Shown in pieces: positions 36,122-44,784 of a stretch of DNA of 64,000 nt (positions are counted from its first letter, which is position 1; each line of letters begins with the position of its first letter). The stretch comes from Bacteroidota bacterium (GTDB lineage Bacteria > Bacteroidota > Bacteroidia > Chitinophagales > BACL12). A program made the translations under genes and the position numbers. Where the stretch lies: assembly GCA_016706865.1 (NCBI GenBank), contig JADJIS010000002.1:868001-932000 (forward strand), given 5' to 3'. The notes below the pieces were generated by a model. The model did not search any database, had not been told where the DNA came from, and saw only the letters and a program-made list of their open reading frames with translations.

Positions 36122-37582
36122 ATGAAAATTAAATTTATCCTTTTTGTTGTTGTTTTATCGATCGTTTCTTCTGCTTTCACGCAAACGCTTAAACCGGGTT
36201 TTAGCAAATCAGAATATATAGAATTATTGTGTTTGACGGCTAAACATACTGATCCAGATCACTTTGAAGGAATTCCAATTCCTGAGAAATTTGAATTGGA
36301 TTACAGGTCGCCAATTGTGGCTTTGGATAATGCTTGGGAATTATGGACGAGTGCGGATAATAAGGCTGCAATTAGTATTCGGGGCACTACAGAAAATACT
36401 GTGAGTTGGTTAGCAAACTTTTATGCTGCCATGGTACCTGCAACAGGTAAATTAAATCTATCGGCCACGGACACATTTCATTATGCCCTTTCAGAAAATC
36501 CACGAGCTGCAGTGCATGTTGGTTGGCTGGTTGCAACTGCATTTTTAAGTAAAACCATATTGCCGAAAATCGATTCCTGTTATGCTTCGGGAATAAAAGA
36601 TATTTATTTAATAGGCCATAGCCAGGGAGGTGGTATTTGTTTTTTAATGACTGCCTATTTATATAGTTTGCAAAAAGAAGGCAGATTGCCTGCAGATATT
36701 CAGTTTAAAACCTATTGTAGTGCGGGACCAAAACCGGGGAATTTATTTTTTGCTTATGAATATGAGAATATAACACAGACGGGTTGGAGTTACAATGTGG
36801 TTAATGCAAACGACTGGGTTCCTGAAGTTCCTTTTTCTATTCAAACAACCGACGATTTTACAGAGGTAAACCCTTTTCGATTGGCAAAAGGAATGATCAA
36901 ACAACAAAAATTTCCTAAAAATGTTGCGCTGAATCATGTTTATAAAAAATTGGATAAACCTTCGCGTAAAGCGCAAAACAATTATCAAAAATATCTTGGA
37001 GATCTGATGTCGGAATATGTAATAAAAAACATTCCGGAATTTGAGGCACCACTATATGTAGAAAGTAATAATTATGTCCGCACTGGAAATACTATAGTAT
37101 TAATGGGTGATTCAGCGTATTTTAAAATTTATCCACTTGATAAGGAAAAGATATTTCAGCACCATTTACCGGCTCCGTATTTATATCTCGCAAACAAATT
37201 ACCTGAAAATAATTCCGATGCGGAGCTTCAGGTTGAAAAGGTTAAACTTAACGGCAACTGGGTGTTGTTTTATATTTCCGGTAAAAAGATAACCTTTGAT
37301 GGATTATATCCAACCAAAAAACCAACAATTATGTTTGACCTTAATGCCTCCAGAGTGAGTGGAAATACAAGTTGCAACTCCTTTAGCAGTAGTTTGGAAA
37401 TAGAGGATGGAAACATGCTGTTTGGAGACTTGATAACAACCAAAATGTTTTGTGAGGGGGAAGGTGAACAGTCTTTTTTGGAAACCTTTCAAAGAGTAAA
37501 CAAGTATAACATATCAAATACTGGTGAATTGTTATTGATGGAGGGAGAAATTGTATTGATGAAATTTAATAAAAAACAATGA
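36122..37582 (+). CDS. Secreted class 3 lipase fused to a META domain
   Basis: Protein of 486 residues with a signal peptide (cleavage near AFTQ, residue ~21). The body is an alpha/beta hydrolase of the lipase class 3 type: AAISIRGTTENTVSWLANF oxyanion region, the nucleophile elbow LIGHSQGGG, and candidate Asp/His later (NANDWVPEVPF, VALNHVYKK). The last ~95 residues (DLNASRVSGNTSCNSFSSS and TTKMFCEGEGEQSFLETFQR) have the META/HslJ pattern, so this is a fusion. Two cysteines in that part match the META disulfide positions. A lipoprotein gene follows 1 bp later. Confidence 0.8.
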   Translation: MKIKFILFVVVLSIVSSAFTQTLKPGFSKSEYIELLCLTAKHTDPDHFEGIPIPEKFELDYRSPIVALDNAWELWTSADNKAAISIRGTTENTVSWLANFYAAMVPATGKLNLSATDTFHYALSENPRAAVHVGWLVATAFLSKTILPKIDSCYASGIKDIYLIGHSQGGGICFLMTAYLYSLQKEGRLPADIQFKTYCSAGPKPGNLFFAYEYENITQTGWSYNVVNANDWVPEVPFSIQTTDDFTEVNPFRLAKGMIKQQKFPKNVALNHVYKKLDKPSRKAQNNYQKYLGDLMSEYVIKNIPEFEAPLYVESNNYVRTGNTIVLMGDSAYFKIYPLDKEKIFQHHLPAPYLYLANKLPENNSDAELQVEKVKLNGNWVLFYISGKKITFDGLYPTKKPTIMFDLNASRVSGNTSCNSFSSSLEIEDGNMLFGDLITTKMFCEGEGEQSFLETFQRVNKYNISNTGELLLMEGEIVLMKFNKKQ

Positions 37583-37583
37583 T

Positions 37584-38009
37584 ATGCGAACGATAAATTA
37601 TATAATTATTCTGATTTTGATGATACCTGCTTTCACTTCCTGTAAGAATGAAGCTAATGAAGCGGAAGAGAATACAGCAGCAGAAACTGCAGTGCATAAT
37701 TGTTATCAATATGTTTCGAAATCAGATACGATCAAAATGGATATTACAATAGAAGATAATCATGTATCAGGAAGTTTGGTCTATAATTTTTATGAAAAGG
37801 ATAAGAATACCGGAACCATAAAAGGAGAATTACGCGGAGATAAATTAACAGCTATATATTCTTTTATGAGTGAAGGTGTTAAATCCACAAGGCAAGTCAT
37901 TTTTCAGAAAAACGGAGAGACTTTTACGGAAGGATATTATGTGGATGGCAATTATACAATAACCGATTTTCCTGGTACTGTTGTATTGAAAAAAATTCAA
38001 TGTGAGTGA
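37584..38009 (+). CDS. Small lipoprotein of unknown function
   Basis: Lipoprotein of 141 residues (lipobox FTSC, C20) with a beta-rich domain: CYQYVSKSDTIKMDITIED, VSGSLVYNFYEKDKNTG and GTIKGELRGDKLTAIYSFM. The repeated short strands resemble small lipoproteins that measure ligand uptake, but the family cannot be named. It follows the lipase-META gene by 1 bp, so the two form an operon and may work together at the cell surface. Confidence 0.7.
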   Translation: MRTINYIIILILMIPAFTSCKNEANEAEENTAAETAVHNCYQYVSKSDTIKMDITIEDNHVSGSLVYNFYEKDKNTGTIKGELRGDKLTAIYSFMSEGVKSTRQVIFQKNGETFTEGYYVDGNYTITDFPGTVVLKKIQCE

Positions 38010-38131
38010 TATACCCGCGTGAGCGATTGTAGCGGAAAGCCCACAGCGAGGCACGAGCGAGGACCTGCCTGCAGATGCTCTGCGTCAGGCAGGCTTGCAG
38101 CGAAAAGCGCGGCCCAAAGGGACACGCCCAG
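38010..38131. repeat. G+C-rich intergenic repeat with CCTGCCTG/CAGGCAGG hairpin
   Basis: A 120-bp block clearly richer in G+C than the surroundings, reading GTGAGCGATTGTAGCGGAAA near its start, then GCGAGGCACGAGCGAGGACC, an inverted repeat CCTGCCTG ... CAGGCAGG around 38072-38096, and AGCGAAAAGCGCGGCCC. From memory, very similar blocks are dispersed in many Bacteroidota genomes. It lies between two convergent genes. Confidence 0.6.
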
Positions 38132-38134
38132 AAA

Positions 38135-40315
38135 TCAATTAATAATAATACTCTTCATTTTATAAATTCCACCCTGCAATATTCTCACCTGATAAATTCC
38201 ACCTGATAAATTGGAATTAATTGTTCCATTCACCGCCCCATTATTTGCAATAAAAATTTCATTTAAAACAATTCTTCCCTGCATATCAAAAATTTCTACA
38301 GATACTTTATCATTTAATAATTTATCATTAATATATTCAAAATTAAATACACCATTATTTGGATTCGGATAAATAACGAGTTCATTATTGTTTATTTCTT
38401 CTCCTTCTTTACAACCACTGTGTGTTACTTTTTTCTTCGATGACATTTTAGTGCAACCCGCAGCATTAGTAACCTGCACTTGATAATTTCCTGTGGTATA
38501 AGCTAAATATGCCAAATAAATTGCACCGGGAATTGGAACATTATTTTTAAACCATTGATAAGTAATATCCGTTCCCGTATTTGCAACCAAAACAACTGGA
38601 CTACTCACGCACAAATTTAAACTTGCAGAGCCTAGAGTTGTGGCGGCTGCGGGATTTTCAACTACTGTTAATTCATCACTTGCAATAGCAGAACATCCGG
38701 ATAGATCTATATAGGTATATGTTATTGTATGTGTTCCAACTCCTGCAGTATTCGGATTAAAATAATTAGTTCCCATAATTCCCGTACCGGTATAAAATCC
38801 TCCGGAAGGTGAACCATCGGTCAATAAAATTGCACCATCATTACTACAAATAATATCATCGCTAAAATTTAATGTAACATCCGGAAGATCTAAACATCCG
38901 GAATTTCCATGGTAAACATACACTTGCCCTTCATCGGTTTGACCGTTATCATAAAATGGTGCTGATGCAATAATATCATCATAACCATCTCCATTTATAT
39001 CACCTGCATTTGCAACTTCAGATCCTAAATATGCATTTGCCTGATTCGATTCTGATATCCAGGAAGTAGATCCCGGAATTCCATCCGCACTTCCCGTAAA
39101 AACATATATTGCACCTTCATTGGTCTGCCCGTTATCATAACCTGATGAACCGAGAATTATATCACTATATCCATCATTATTTACATCTCCACCACCGGAT
39201 ACATTGGCCCAATTAAATACACCACCAAAATCCCCTGATACTAATAACCAATTTGGTGATTCTGATAATCCGATCGCACTTCCGTGGAATAAACTTATGA
39301 CTGGTGTATTTTCATCGCCATCTCCTTCTGTTGAATTGATAATAATATCATAATAACCATCACCGTTAACATCACCTGCAGAAGAAATTGATCTTCCCTG
39401 GAGGGCGCCATCAGGACCACCGCAATCCACCCATGCAGAAGTGTTTTGTAATCCTCCCGGTTTACCGTGAAATACATACACACATCCCTGACCATCAAAT
39501 CCTGTAGCATAAGCACCCACAATTACATCATCAAATCCATCTCCATTAACATCACCTGCGGCTGACAACGAATAACCATAATTTGATTCGCCGTCATAAT
39601 CGGAGGCATTCCAACTCGCAGAGGAATTTAATCCGGTTGCACTACCAAGGTAAAGAAAAACAATGCCTACATGTGAAAATCCGGCATCGTATGAAGCAAC
39701 AGAAATTAAAATATCATCATAACCATCGTTATTTACATCTCCTGCATCAGCAACATCATAACCAAAATAATTATTTGTTTTATTTATTTCTTTGGTCCAG
39801 TTTGGAGTTGCAGAAAGTCCGGTAACCGATCCATAAAATACAAATACTTTTCCTTCATCTATTTGTCCATTGTCGAATAATTTTGCGGCAATTATTACAT
39901 CATCATAACCATCATTATTTACATCACCGGCACCCGAAATACTAGAACCCAATTGTGCATTTATTTGATTGGATTCATAGGTCCATGCAGCAGTTGCCGA
40001 AACTCCTGTGGCGGTTCCATAATATAAAAAAACTTTTCCTTCATCAGCTTCACCATTATCAAAAAGAGGTGCGGCAATTAATACATCATCAAATCCATCT
40101 CCATTTACATCACCTGCCTGTGCAACCGAAGTACCGAAATTGGCAGAAGCCTGATCAATTTCGGAGGTCCAGTTTGGTGTTATTGGGATTGGTATGGGAG
40201 GGTCGGGTATTTGTGCAAAAATGTTTGTAGAAATTGAAAATACTAATAGTAAAACAAAGGTATACTTATAGTATGCAGGTATAAATTGAATATTCCGGGT
40301 ATTCCATAGTTTCAT
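38135..40315 (-). CDS. FG-GAP repeat surface protein with T9SS sorting domain
   Basis: Protein of 726 residues: signal peptide (cleavage near IFAQ, residue ~36), then seven or so FG-GAP/integrin-alpha repeats, each with the calcium-binding pattern DVNNDGYDDVIIAA and a YYGTATG-type linker. A proline-poor region with Ig-like segments (SGCSAIASDELTVVENPAA) follows, and the chain ends in a T9SS type A sorting domain (VIYPNPNNGVFNF, GGIYQVRILQGG). It should fold as a propeller exposed on the cell surface. The repeats are near-identical at DNA level (several D-G-D-D-V units), so local recombination is possible. Confidence 0.88.
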   Translation of the reverse strand: MKLWNTRNIQFIPAYYKYTFVLLLVFSISTNIFAQIPDPPIPIPITPNWTSEIDQASANFGTSVAQAGDVNGDGFDDVLIAAPLFDNGEADEGKVFLYYGTATGVSATAAWTYESNQINAQLGSSISGAGDVNNDGYDDVIIAAKLFDNGQIDEGKVFVFYGSVTGLSATPNWTKEINKTNNYFGYDVADAGDVNNDGYDDILISVASYDAGFSHVGIVFLYLGSATGLNSSASWNASDYDGESNYGYSLSAAGDVNGDGFDDVIVGAYATGFDGQGCVYVFHGKPGGLQNTSAWVDCGGPDGALQGRSISSAGDVNGDGYYDIIINSTEGDGDENTPVISLFHGSAIGLSESPNWLLVSGDFGGVFNWANVSGGGDVNNDGYSDIILGSSGYDNGQTNEGAIYVFTGSADGIPGSTSWISESNQANAYLGSEVANAGDINGDGYDDIIASAPFYDNGQTDEGQVYVYHGNSGCLDLPDVTLNFSDDIICSNDGAILLTDGSPSGGFYTGTGIMGTNYFNPNTAGVGTHTITYTYIDLSGCSAIASDELTVVENPAAATTLGSASLNLCVSSPVVLVANTGTDITYQWFKNNVPIPGAIYLAYLAYTTGNYQVQVTNAAGCTKMSSKKKVTHSGCKEGEEINNNELVIYPNPNNGVFNFEYINDKLLNDKVSVEIFDMQGRIVLNEIFIANNGAVNGTINSNLSGGIYQVRILQGGIYKMKSIIIN

Positions 40316-40643
40316 CTTGATTATTTTGTCTGTAAATATAACACATTTCGGGAACTGTGAATCGTGAGTCCGGTAGAAAATCGTGAAACATTAATCTGAA
40401 TGAGTAATGAGTTATGAATAATGAATAGGTTATCGAACGCAGGTTACTGTTACCTCCGAACTGAAACTTTGATGGAAAAAATAAACATTCTTAACAACTC
40501 AAAGTAAACTCATTACTCATAACTCATTACTCATTTTCGTTAATCAAAGTCTCCGAGTGAAATCTATACTCGCTGCGAACGACTCTCACTACTCCCCACT
40601 CACCATTCACCCCAGTGAGACCCCTACTGAAAAAGTTGGAGCC
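40316..40643. repeat. Gene-free stretch with three heptamer arrays
   Basis: Three short tandem arrays with a 7-bp period lie here. At 40400-40427 the units are ATGAGTA, ATGAGTT and two ATGAATA. At 40507-40534 they are AACTCAT and TACTCAT alternating, the reverse complement of the first array. At 40585-40612 they are CTCACTA, CTCCCCA, CTCACCA and TTCACCC. The first two therefore form a 28-bp inverted pair around a 79-bp unique core. There is no credible gene. Confidence 0.8.
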
Positions 40644-40648
40644 TCACT
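40614..40648. repeat. REP-like hairpin, copy 2, overlapping the DUF2809 stop
   Basis: Outer arms AGTGAG and CTCACT, with inner CCxxACT/AGTxxGG pairing around GAAAA. The outer sequences AGTGAGACC and AGCCTCACT are shared with the hairpin at 28991-29029. The element's right edge supplies the TGA stop (44-46 of the 40600s) of the DUF2809 gene. Confidence 0.6.
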
Positions 40649-41021
40649 TGCGCTTGCGAAAAAAAAATTCTACAATTAAAACTATTCCAATTCCCACCGT
40701 ATACATCAACATATCCAACCAATTAAATGCAGAACCCATAATTATTTTGGCCAGTTTGGAATGTTGTAATCCTAAAATTTCAATTAATTGAAGATATTGT
40801 AATAATTCCACAAAATATGCGAATAATAAAACTGCAATTGCGGTTTTAATAATGGGAGTATTAAAAAATGTTTTTACAAAACAATAAATTAAAATCACCA
40901 CCAAAAGATCACCAAAATAAGGACGGATGAATTTGTCTTTTACAAAAATGGCGATGCAGGCTTCTGTTATAAAAAGTGCTGCTGTTAGAAATGCGTAATT
41001 TTTGTTTAGCGTGATCGACAT
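40644..41021 (-). CDS. DUF2809 membrane protein
   Basis: Protein of 125 residues with four hydrophobic helices. The sequence FIRPYFGDLLVVILIYCFVK and later ELLQYLQLIEILGLQ and FNWLDMLMYTVGIG match the DUF2809 family (VanZ-like fold, no known activity). The end FFFRKRK* uses a stop that lies in the arm of a repeated hairpin. The gene is not obviously part of the sugar transferase operon, since 290 bp of repeats separate them. Confidence 0.8.
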   Translation of the reverse strand: MSITLNKNYAFLTAALFITEACIAIFVKDKFIRPYFGDLLVVILIYCFVKTFFNTPIIKTAIAVLLFAYFVELLQYLQLIEILGLQHSKLAKIIMGSAFNWLDMLMYTVGIGIVLIVEFFFRKRK

Positions 41022-41161
41022 GAATGAATAGTAAACCCGGGAAATCTATAATAACGATTAAAAAAAAATAAAATTAAATCGGATCTACAACCCAAAACTT
41101 TCAGCTCCGAATCCACAGAGTTCGCTACGCGTAACACTGTGGGGAAACTCAAGAGGTGGAA

Positions 41162-41319
41162 AACCCCAAACCCCAAACTCAGAACTCCGAACACAGAACT
41201 CAGAATAATCCTAAGTCCTATTTCCTATTTCCAATGTCCTACCTCAAGTCCCGTGTCCCGTGTCCTGTGTCCCTGTCCCGTGTCCTATGTCCTACTTCCT
41301 ATGTCCTACTTCCTACTTC
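41162..41319. repeat. Heptamer tandem array running into the sugar transferase stop
   Basis: About 21 complete 7-bp units plus a 5-bp and a 6-bp unit. The array starts with AACCCCA twice, AACTCAG, AACTCCG, AACACAG, then passes through CTAAGTC and CTATTTC to CCGTGTC, CTGTGTC, CTATGTC and CTACTTC. The unit drifts along the array while the period stays 7. The last unit (41313-41319) contains, on the minus strand, the TAG stop of the sugar transferase. Confidence 0.85.
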
Positions 41320-42737
41320 CCCTTCCCCTGAAATATTATCAAAACCGTATAAAACATGATCTTAAAATCAATTGCCAAACTCATGTTCTCAATATAGAGA
41401 AGATCATATTTCATGCGTTGGATCATTTGATCTACGTTGCTGGCGTAGCCGAATTTTACCATGCCCCAACTGGTGAGGCCGGGTTTTACTTTTTGTAAAT
41501 GTTTATAGGTGGGAGCAATTTCGGTAATTTTATCAATGTAAAATTGTCGCTCGGGGCGAGGACCAACAAGACTCATTTCTCCTTTAAAAATATTAAATAA
41601 CTGAGGCAATTCATCGAAGCGCCATTTGCGCATAATTTTTCCCCAAGGAGTGATGCGTTCATCATTTTCGCTGGAGAGAGCAGGACCACTTTGTTCTGCG
41701 TCAAGAAACATACTGCGGAATTTATAAATGGTGAAAGGTTTATTATTAATTCCTACTCTTTGTTGTTTATAAATTATTGGACCCTTGGAAGATAATTTTA
41801 CTTTTATTGCAATAAATAAAAACAAAGGCCATAATATTAATATTGCTATAATAGAAACCGCAATATCAATTCCTCTTTTTATAAATCGCTGCCATCGTGG
41901 CATCAGGTCGGGGTAAATTTCGATGAGTACTGCACCTAATACGTTGCTCATTTTTACTGAACCTGATAATATATCGTACATATCAGGTACTATTTTAATA
42001 ACGATATTTCCTTTTTCAGCCAGTGTGTCAATTATTTTATTGAGCAAATGATGTTCGGATGTTTCTATGGCAATAATAACCTCATCGATATTGCGTTCTT
42101 CTATGATACTATTGAGCTGTGGTAATTTTCCGAGATTGGGCATGTAATTGGTGAGTTCACTTTCCTGACTGCCATTAACTTCTACATAACCGGTAAATGC
42201 ATAACCCAATGATTTTTTATAATTAGTGATCTCTTTATATATTGCAAGTGCGCGTTGGTCACTTCCGATAATAATGGTGTTATAGGCTACAACTCCTTTT
42301 TGTAATTGTTTTTTGGCCTGTGAGAGAATGATCATTCTGCTGATGGTGGTCAACAGAAATTGCGCTGCGAATAAAAGAAAAAATAATTGATAATAATCGT
42401 GATAATCGCTGATATAATCATCGAGCAATAAGGAAAAGAAAATGATCAAAACACCAATAAATGCAATAACAAAAGTTCGTGTAATTTCGGCCAACCTCGA
42501 TTTGCGATAAATATCGGTGTAGGTGCCGGCAACAAAATATAAAACAAGCCAAATAAAAGGGATACCAAAAATTCCTATAAAAAAATTGGGATCATTTAAA
42601 ATTTGTTGTTTAATATTTATCGGATAATCTTCAATATAAAATTTGCGATAAAAGAAAAAACCTGCCCATACAAGCATTGCAGTTACATAATCGAAGAAAA
42701 TATAAGTTAATATGCCTATTCTTCTTTTAAAGCGCAT
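41313..42737 (-). CDS. Polyprenyl-phosphate sugar transferase (WcaJ/WbaP type)
   Basis: Initiating glycosyl-1-phosphate transferase of exopolysaccharide or capsule synthesis, 474 residues. Four to five N-terminal helices and a CoA-binding-like domain (NTIIIGSDQRALAIYK, residues ~148-165) precede the catalytic bacterial sugar transferase domain: KRGIDIAVSIIAILILWPLF, YKQQRVGINNKPFTIYKFRS, RFDELPQLFNIFKGEMSLVG and PRPERQFY. The start overlaps the stop of the lipoprotein gene by 1 bp (TAATG). The last codons (GKGK) and the TAG lie at or in the heptamer array. No other glycan genes are near. Confidence 0.9.
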   Translation of the reverse strand: MRFKRRIGILTYIFFDYVTAMLVWAGFFFYRKFYIEDYPINIKQQILNDPNFFIGIFGIPFIWLVLYFVAGTYTDIYRKSRLAEITRTFVIAFIGVLIIFFSLLLDDYISDYHDYYQLFFLLFAAQFLLTTISRMIILSQAKKQLQKGVVAYNTIIIGSDQRALAIYKEITNYKKSLGYAFTGYVEVNGSQESELTNYMPNLGKLPQLNSIIEERNIDEVIIAIETSEHHLLNKIIDTLAEKGNIVIKIVPDMYDILSGSVKMSNVLGAVLIEIYPDLMPRWQRFIKRGIDIAVSIIAILILWPLFLFIAIKVKLSSKGPIIYKQQRVGINNKPFTIYKFRSMFLDAEQSGPALSSENDERITPWGKIMRKWRFDELPQLFNIFKGEMSLVGPRPERQFYIDKITEIAPTYKHLQKVKPGLTSWGMVKFGYASNVDQMIQRMKYDLLYIENMSLAIDFKIMFYTVLIIFQGKGK

Positions 42738-43606
42738 TAATTGGATTGGATGATCTTTAAATTATCAAAATAAATTTGTGCACTATCACTGCTTTCATTA
42801 ATAGCCCTGAATTCCAGATTGTAAGATACAGGTTGATAGGCGGAAAAAAATTGTAATGTTGGATTTAAATTTACATAGATCTTATTCCAATAAGTTTTAG
42901 GAGTAATGGTTAATACCTCATCATAAATTGTTGAACCTCCCGAGGTATTACACCTCAAATAAACGAGATAATTTAAATCACATTTATAATCGATCTCTAA
43001 AAATAATTGGTGATCAATGGTGCCGAAATATAACGGATCGGTGCTTACCCTAAAGGTGTCGAGGTCGCCGGTTAAAGTTGTAACAGCAGAACGCAAACCT
43101 TCAAATACATCCGTAACAGAGGTTGTAGTGGTAAGTTCTGTTTCACTTTCCACACTGTGAAAACTATTTCCGGTTTCAAAACGATCTTTATATATAAAAG
43201 TAATGGCTGCGGAAGGTTTGTATGTTGATGTTGGTGACAATGTATCTGTTTCGCCTTCCATTAAAGTTCTTGTGATAGCATATCCATTGTAAAAAGGATA
43301 TATCATTCCGGTTCCTGAAATCCCATTTTCCTTTATTCCGGGATATACAATAATATCTGTTTCACCTGATTCCAAAATGGGGACTGTTGCCGGTAATTCG
43401 AAAGCCCCGATAAAAATCCCATTGGCATAAACCCAGGCATCGGTAATTTTAGTGGAGGGATATCCCTGCAGTTCGAGGTTGCAGGTGAAAGTAAAATCAT
43501 TGATATAAATATAAGAGGGAATTTTTTCCTCCGGATTAATTATTTCACAACTACTAATTACCGTGATCAAAAACAGGGGTAGTATTTTCTTTAATTTAAT
43601 TCGCAT
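42737..43606 (-). CDS. Lipoprotein upstream of the sugar transferase
   Basis: Lipoprotein of 289 residues (lipobox ISSC, C20) that I recognise only as a Bacteroidota-type family. An early beta domain (IYINDFTFTCNLELQGYPST) is followed by FELPATVPILESGETDI and a C-terminal part that looks like a carbohydrate-binding beta-sandwich (YNLEFRAINESSDSAQIYFD). It is translationally coupled to the sugar transferase gene (TAATG overlap). A role in glycan attachment or envelope assembly is inferred from that. Confidence 0.75.
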   Translation of the reverse strand: MRIKLKKILPLFLITVISSCEIINPEEKIPSYIYINDFTFTCNLELQGYPSTKITDAWVYANGIFIGAFELPATVPILESGETDIIVYPGIKENGISGTGMIYPFYNGYAITRTLMEGETDTLSPTSTYKPSAAITFIYKDRFETGNSFHSVESETELTTTTSVTDVFEGLRSAVTTLTGDLDTFRVSTDPLYFGTIDHQLFLEIDYKCDLNYLVYLRCNTSGGSTIYDEVLTITPKTYWNKIYVNLNPTLQFFSAYQPVSYNLEFRAINESSDSAQIYFDNLKIIQSN

Positions 43607-43643
43607 CCTCGTCCAACTTTAATTTTTTTGCTGAGATTATTTT

Positions 43644-44630
43644 TTAATCCCTGTATGCAATATTCTTCTCTATTTTATGCAATATCATATGCGCTACTTG
43701 TAATGCCCGGTAACCGTCATCAATAGTAACCGGTGTTTCTGTGTCGTTTAATATTGCACTTGCAAATAACTCCAATTCCATTTTTATTGCATTAACAGGA
43801 ACCACTTCCGGTTTATGCATATGTAATGCTTTCTTTTTAAAGGAATTTCCGGTGTTAATATCAATGGTTAACGCATCTTCTCCGGAAATAGCATCTGTGA
43901 GTGTCAATATTTCTGTCACATTTTCACCAAAATCAACCGCAATATACATATCTCGCTGAAACATTCTCATTTTGCGCATTTTTTTCATGGAAATACGGCT
44001 TGCAGTCAGATTGGCAACACAGCCATTATCAAATTCAAGACGCGCATTTGCAATATCAGGTTGGTTGCTGATCACCTTTACCCCGCTGGCACTAACACGT
44101 TTAACATTGGATTTCACAATATGTAAAATAATGTCGATATCGTGAATCATAAGGTCAAGCACCACCGAAACATCTGTCCCCCTAGGGTTAAAACTGGATA
44201 GGCGATGACTTTCAATGAACATGGGCTGCAAATCGATGCCCTGAACCGCTAAAAATGCAGGATTGAATCGCTCCACATGTCCAACCTGTGCCTTTACATT
44301 GGCTTCGTGCGCCAGCGACATCAGATATTTTGCCTCGTGCACCGAATTTGCCAATGGTTTTTCCACGAAAATGTGTTTTGCTTTTTTAAGAGCAGCCCTC
44401 GCACAATCATAATGAGAAACGGTGGGAGTAACAATGTCAACCGCATCTACGGCATCTATCAACTTATGAATATTGCCAAATCGTGTTATTCCGAAGGTTT
44501 TTTCAGCATATTGGGCATTTGTTTCGTCCGGATCATAAAATCCCACTAATTCAAAATCAGGGATCTCCTTCAAAAGCTTGAGATGAATTTTTCCAAGATG
44601 ACCTGCTCCTAAAACGCCAATTCTTACCAT
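43644..44630 (-). CDS. Gfo/Idh/MocA family oxidoreductase
   Basis: NAD(P)-dependent oxidoreductase of 328 residues. The Rossmann motif GAGHLGKIHLK is at residues 7-17, the EKPLANS motif with the conserved Lys is at about residue 92, and the dimer-forming C-terminal domain includes the HDIDIILHI segment (MIHDIDI). Family members act on sugars or biliverdin; substrate unknown here. It is 37 bp upstream of the lipoprotein and sugar transferase genes on the same strand, so a sugar-nucleotide role in the same pathway is plausible. Confidence 0.88.
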   Translation of the reverse strand: MVRIGVLGAGHLGKIHLKLLKEIPDFELVGFYDPDETNAQYAEKTFGITRFGNIHKLIDAVDAVDIVTPTVSHYDCARAALKKAKHIFVEKPLANSVHEAKYLMSLAHEANVKAQVGHVERFNPAFLAVQGIDLQPMFIESHRLSSFNPRGTDVSVVLDLMIHDIDIILHIVKSNVKRVSASGVKVISNQPDIANARLEFDNGCVANLTASRISMKKMRKMRMFQRDMYIAVDFGENVTEILTLTDAISGEDALTIDINTGNSFKKKALHMHKPEVVPVNAIKMELELFASAILNDTETPVTIDDGYRALQVAHMILHKIEKNIAYRD

Positions 44631-44784
44631 AAACTGATTTGTGCAAATTTAAAAGTTTAGATGGGAGGGTTGTATAAATTAGAAGTATAAATGTGAACTA
44701 ATATTTCACTTTGTAGCGCTATCAATACACCTTTATAAAATTCAGTAAGGCAAAATTCGTTTATCTTCACACTGATTTTACTGT

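Noticed and set aside
39583..40230. His-rich + strand frames opposite the FG-GAP protein
   Set aside because: They are the complement of repeated GDDVN codons; the minus-strand gene is clear.
40400..40612. CRISPR array
   Set aside because: The 7-bp units have no unique spacers of regular length, and no cas genes are in the window.
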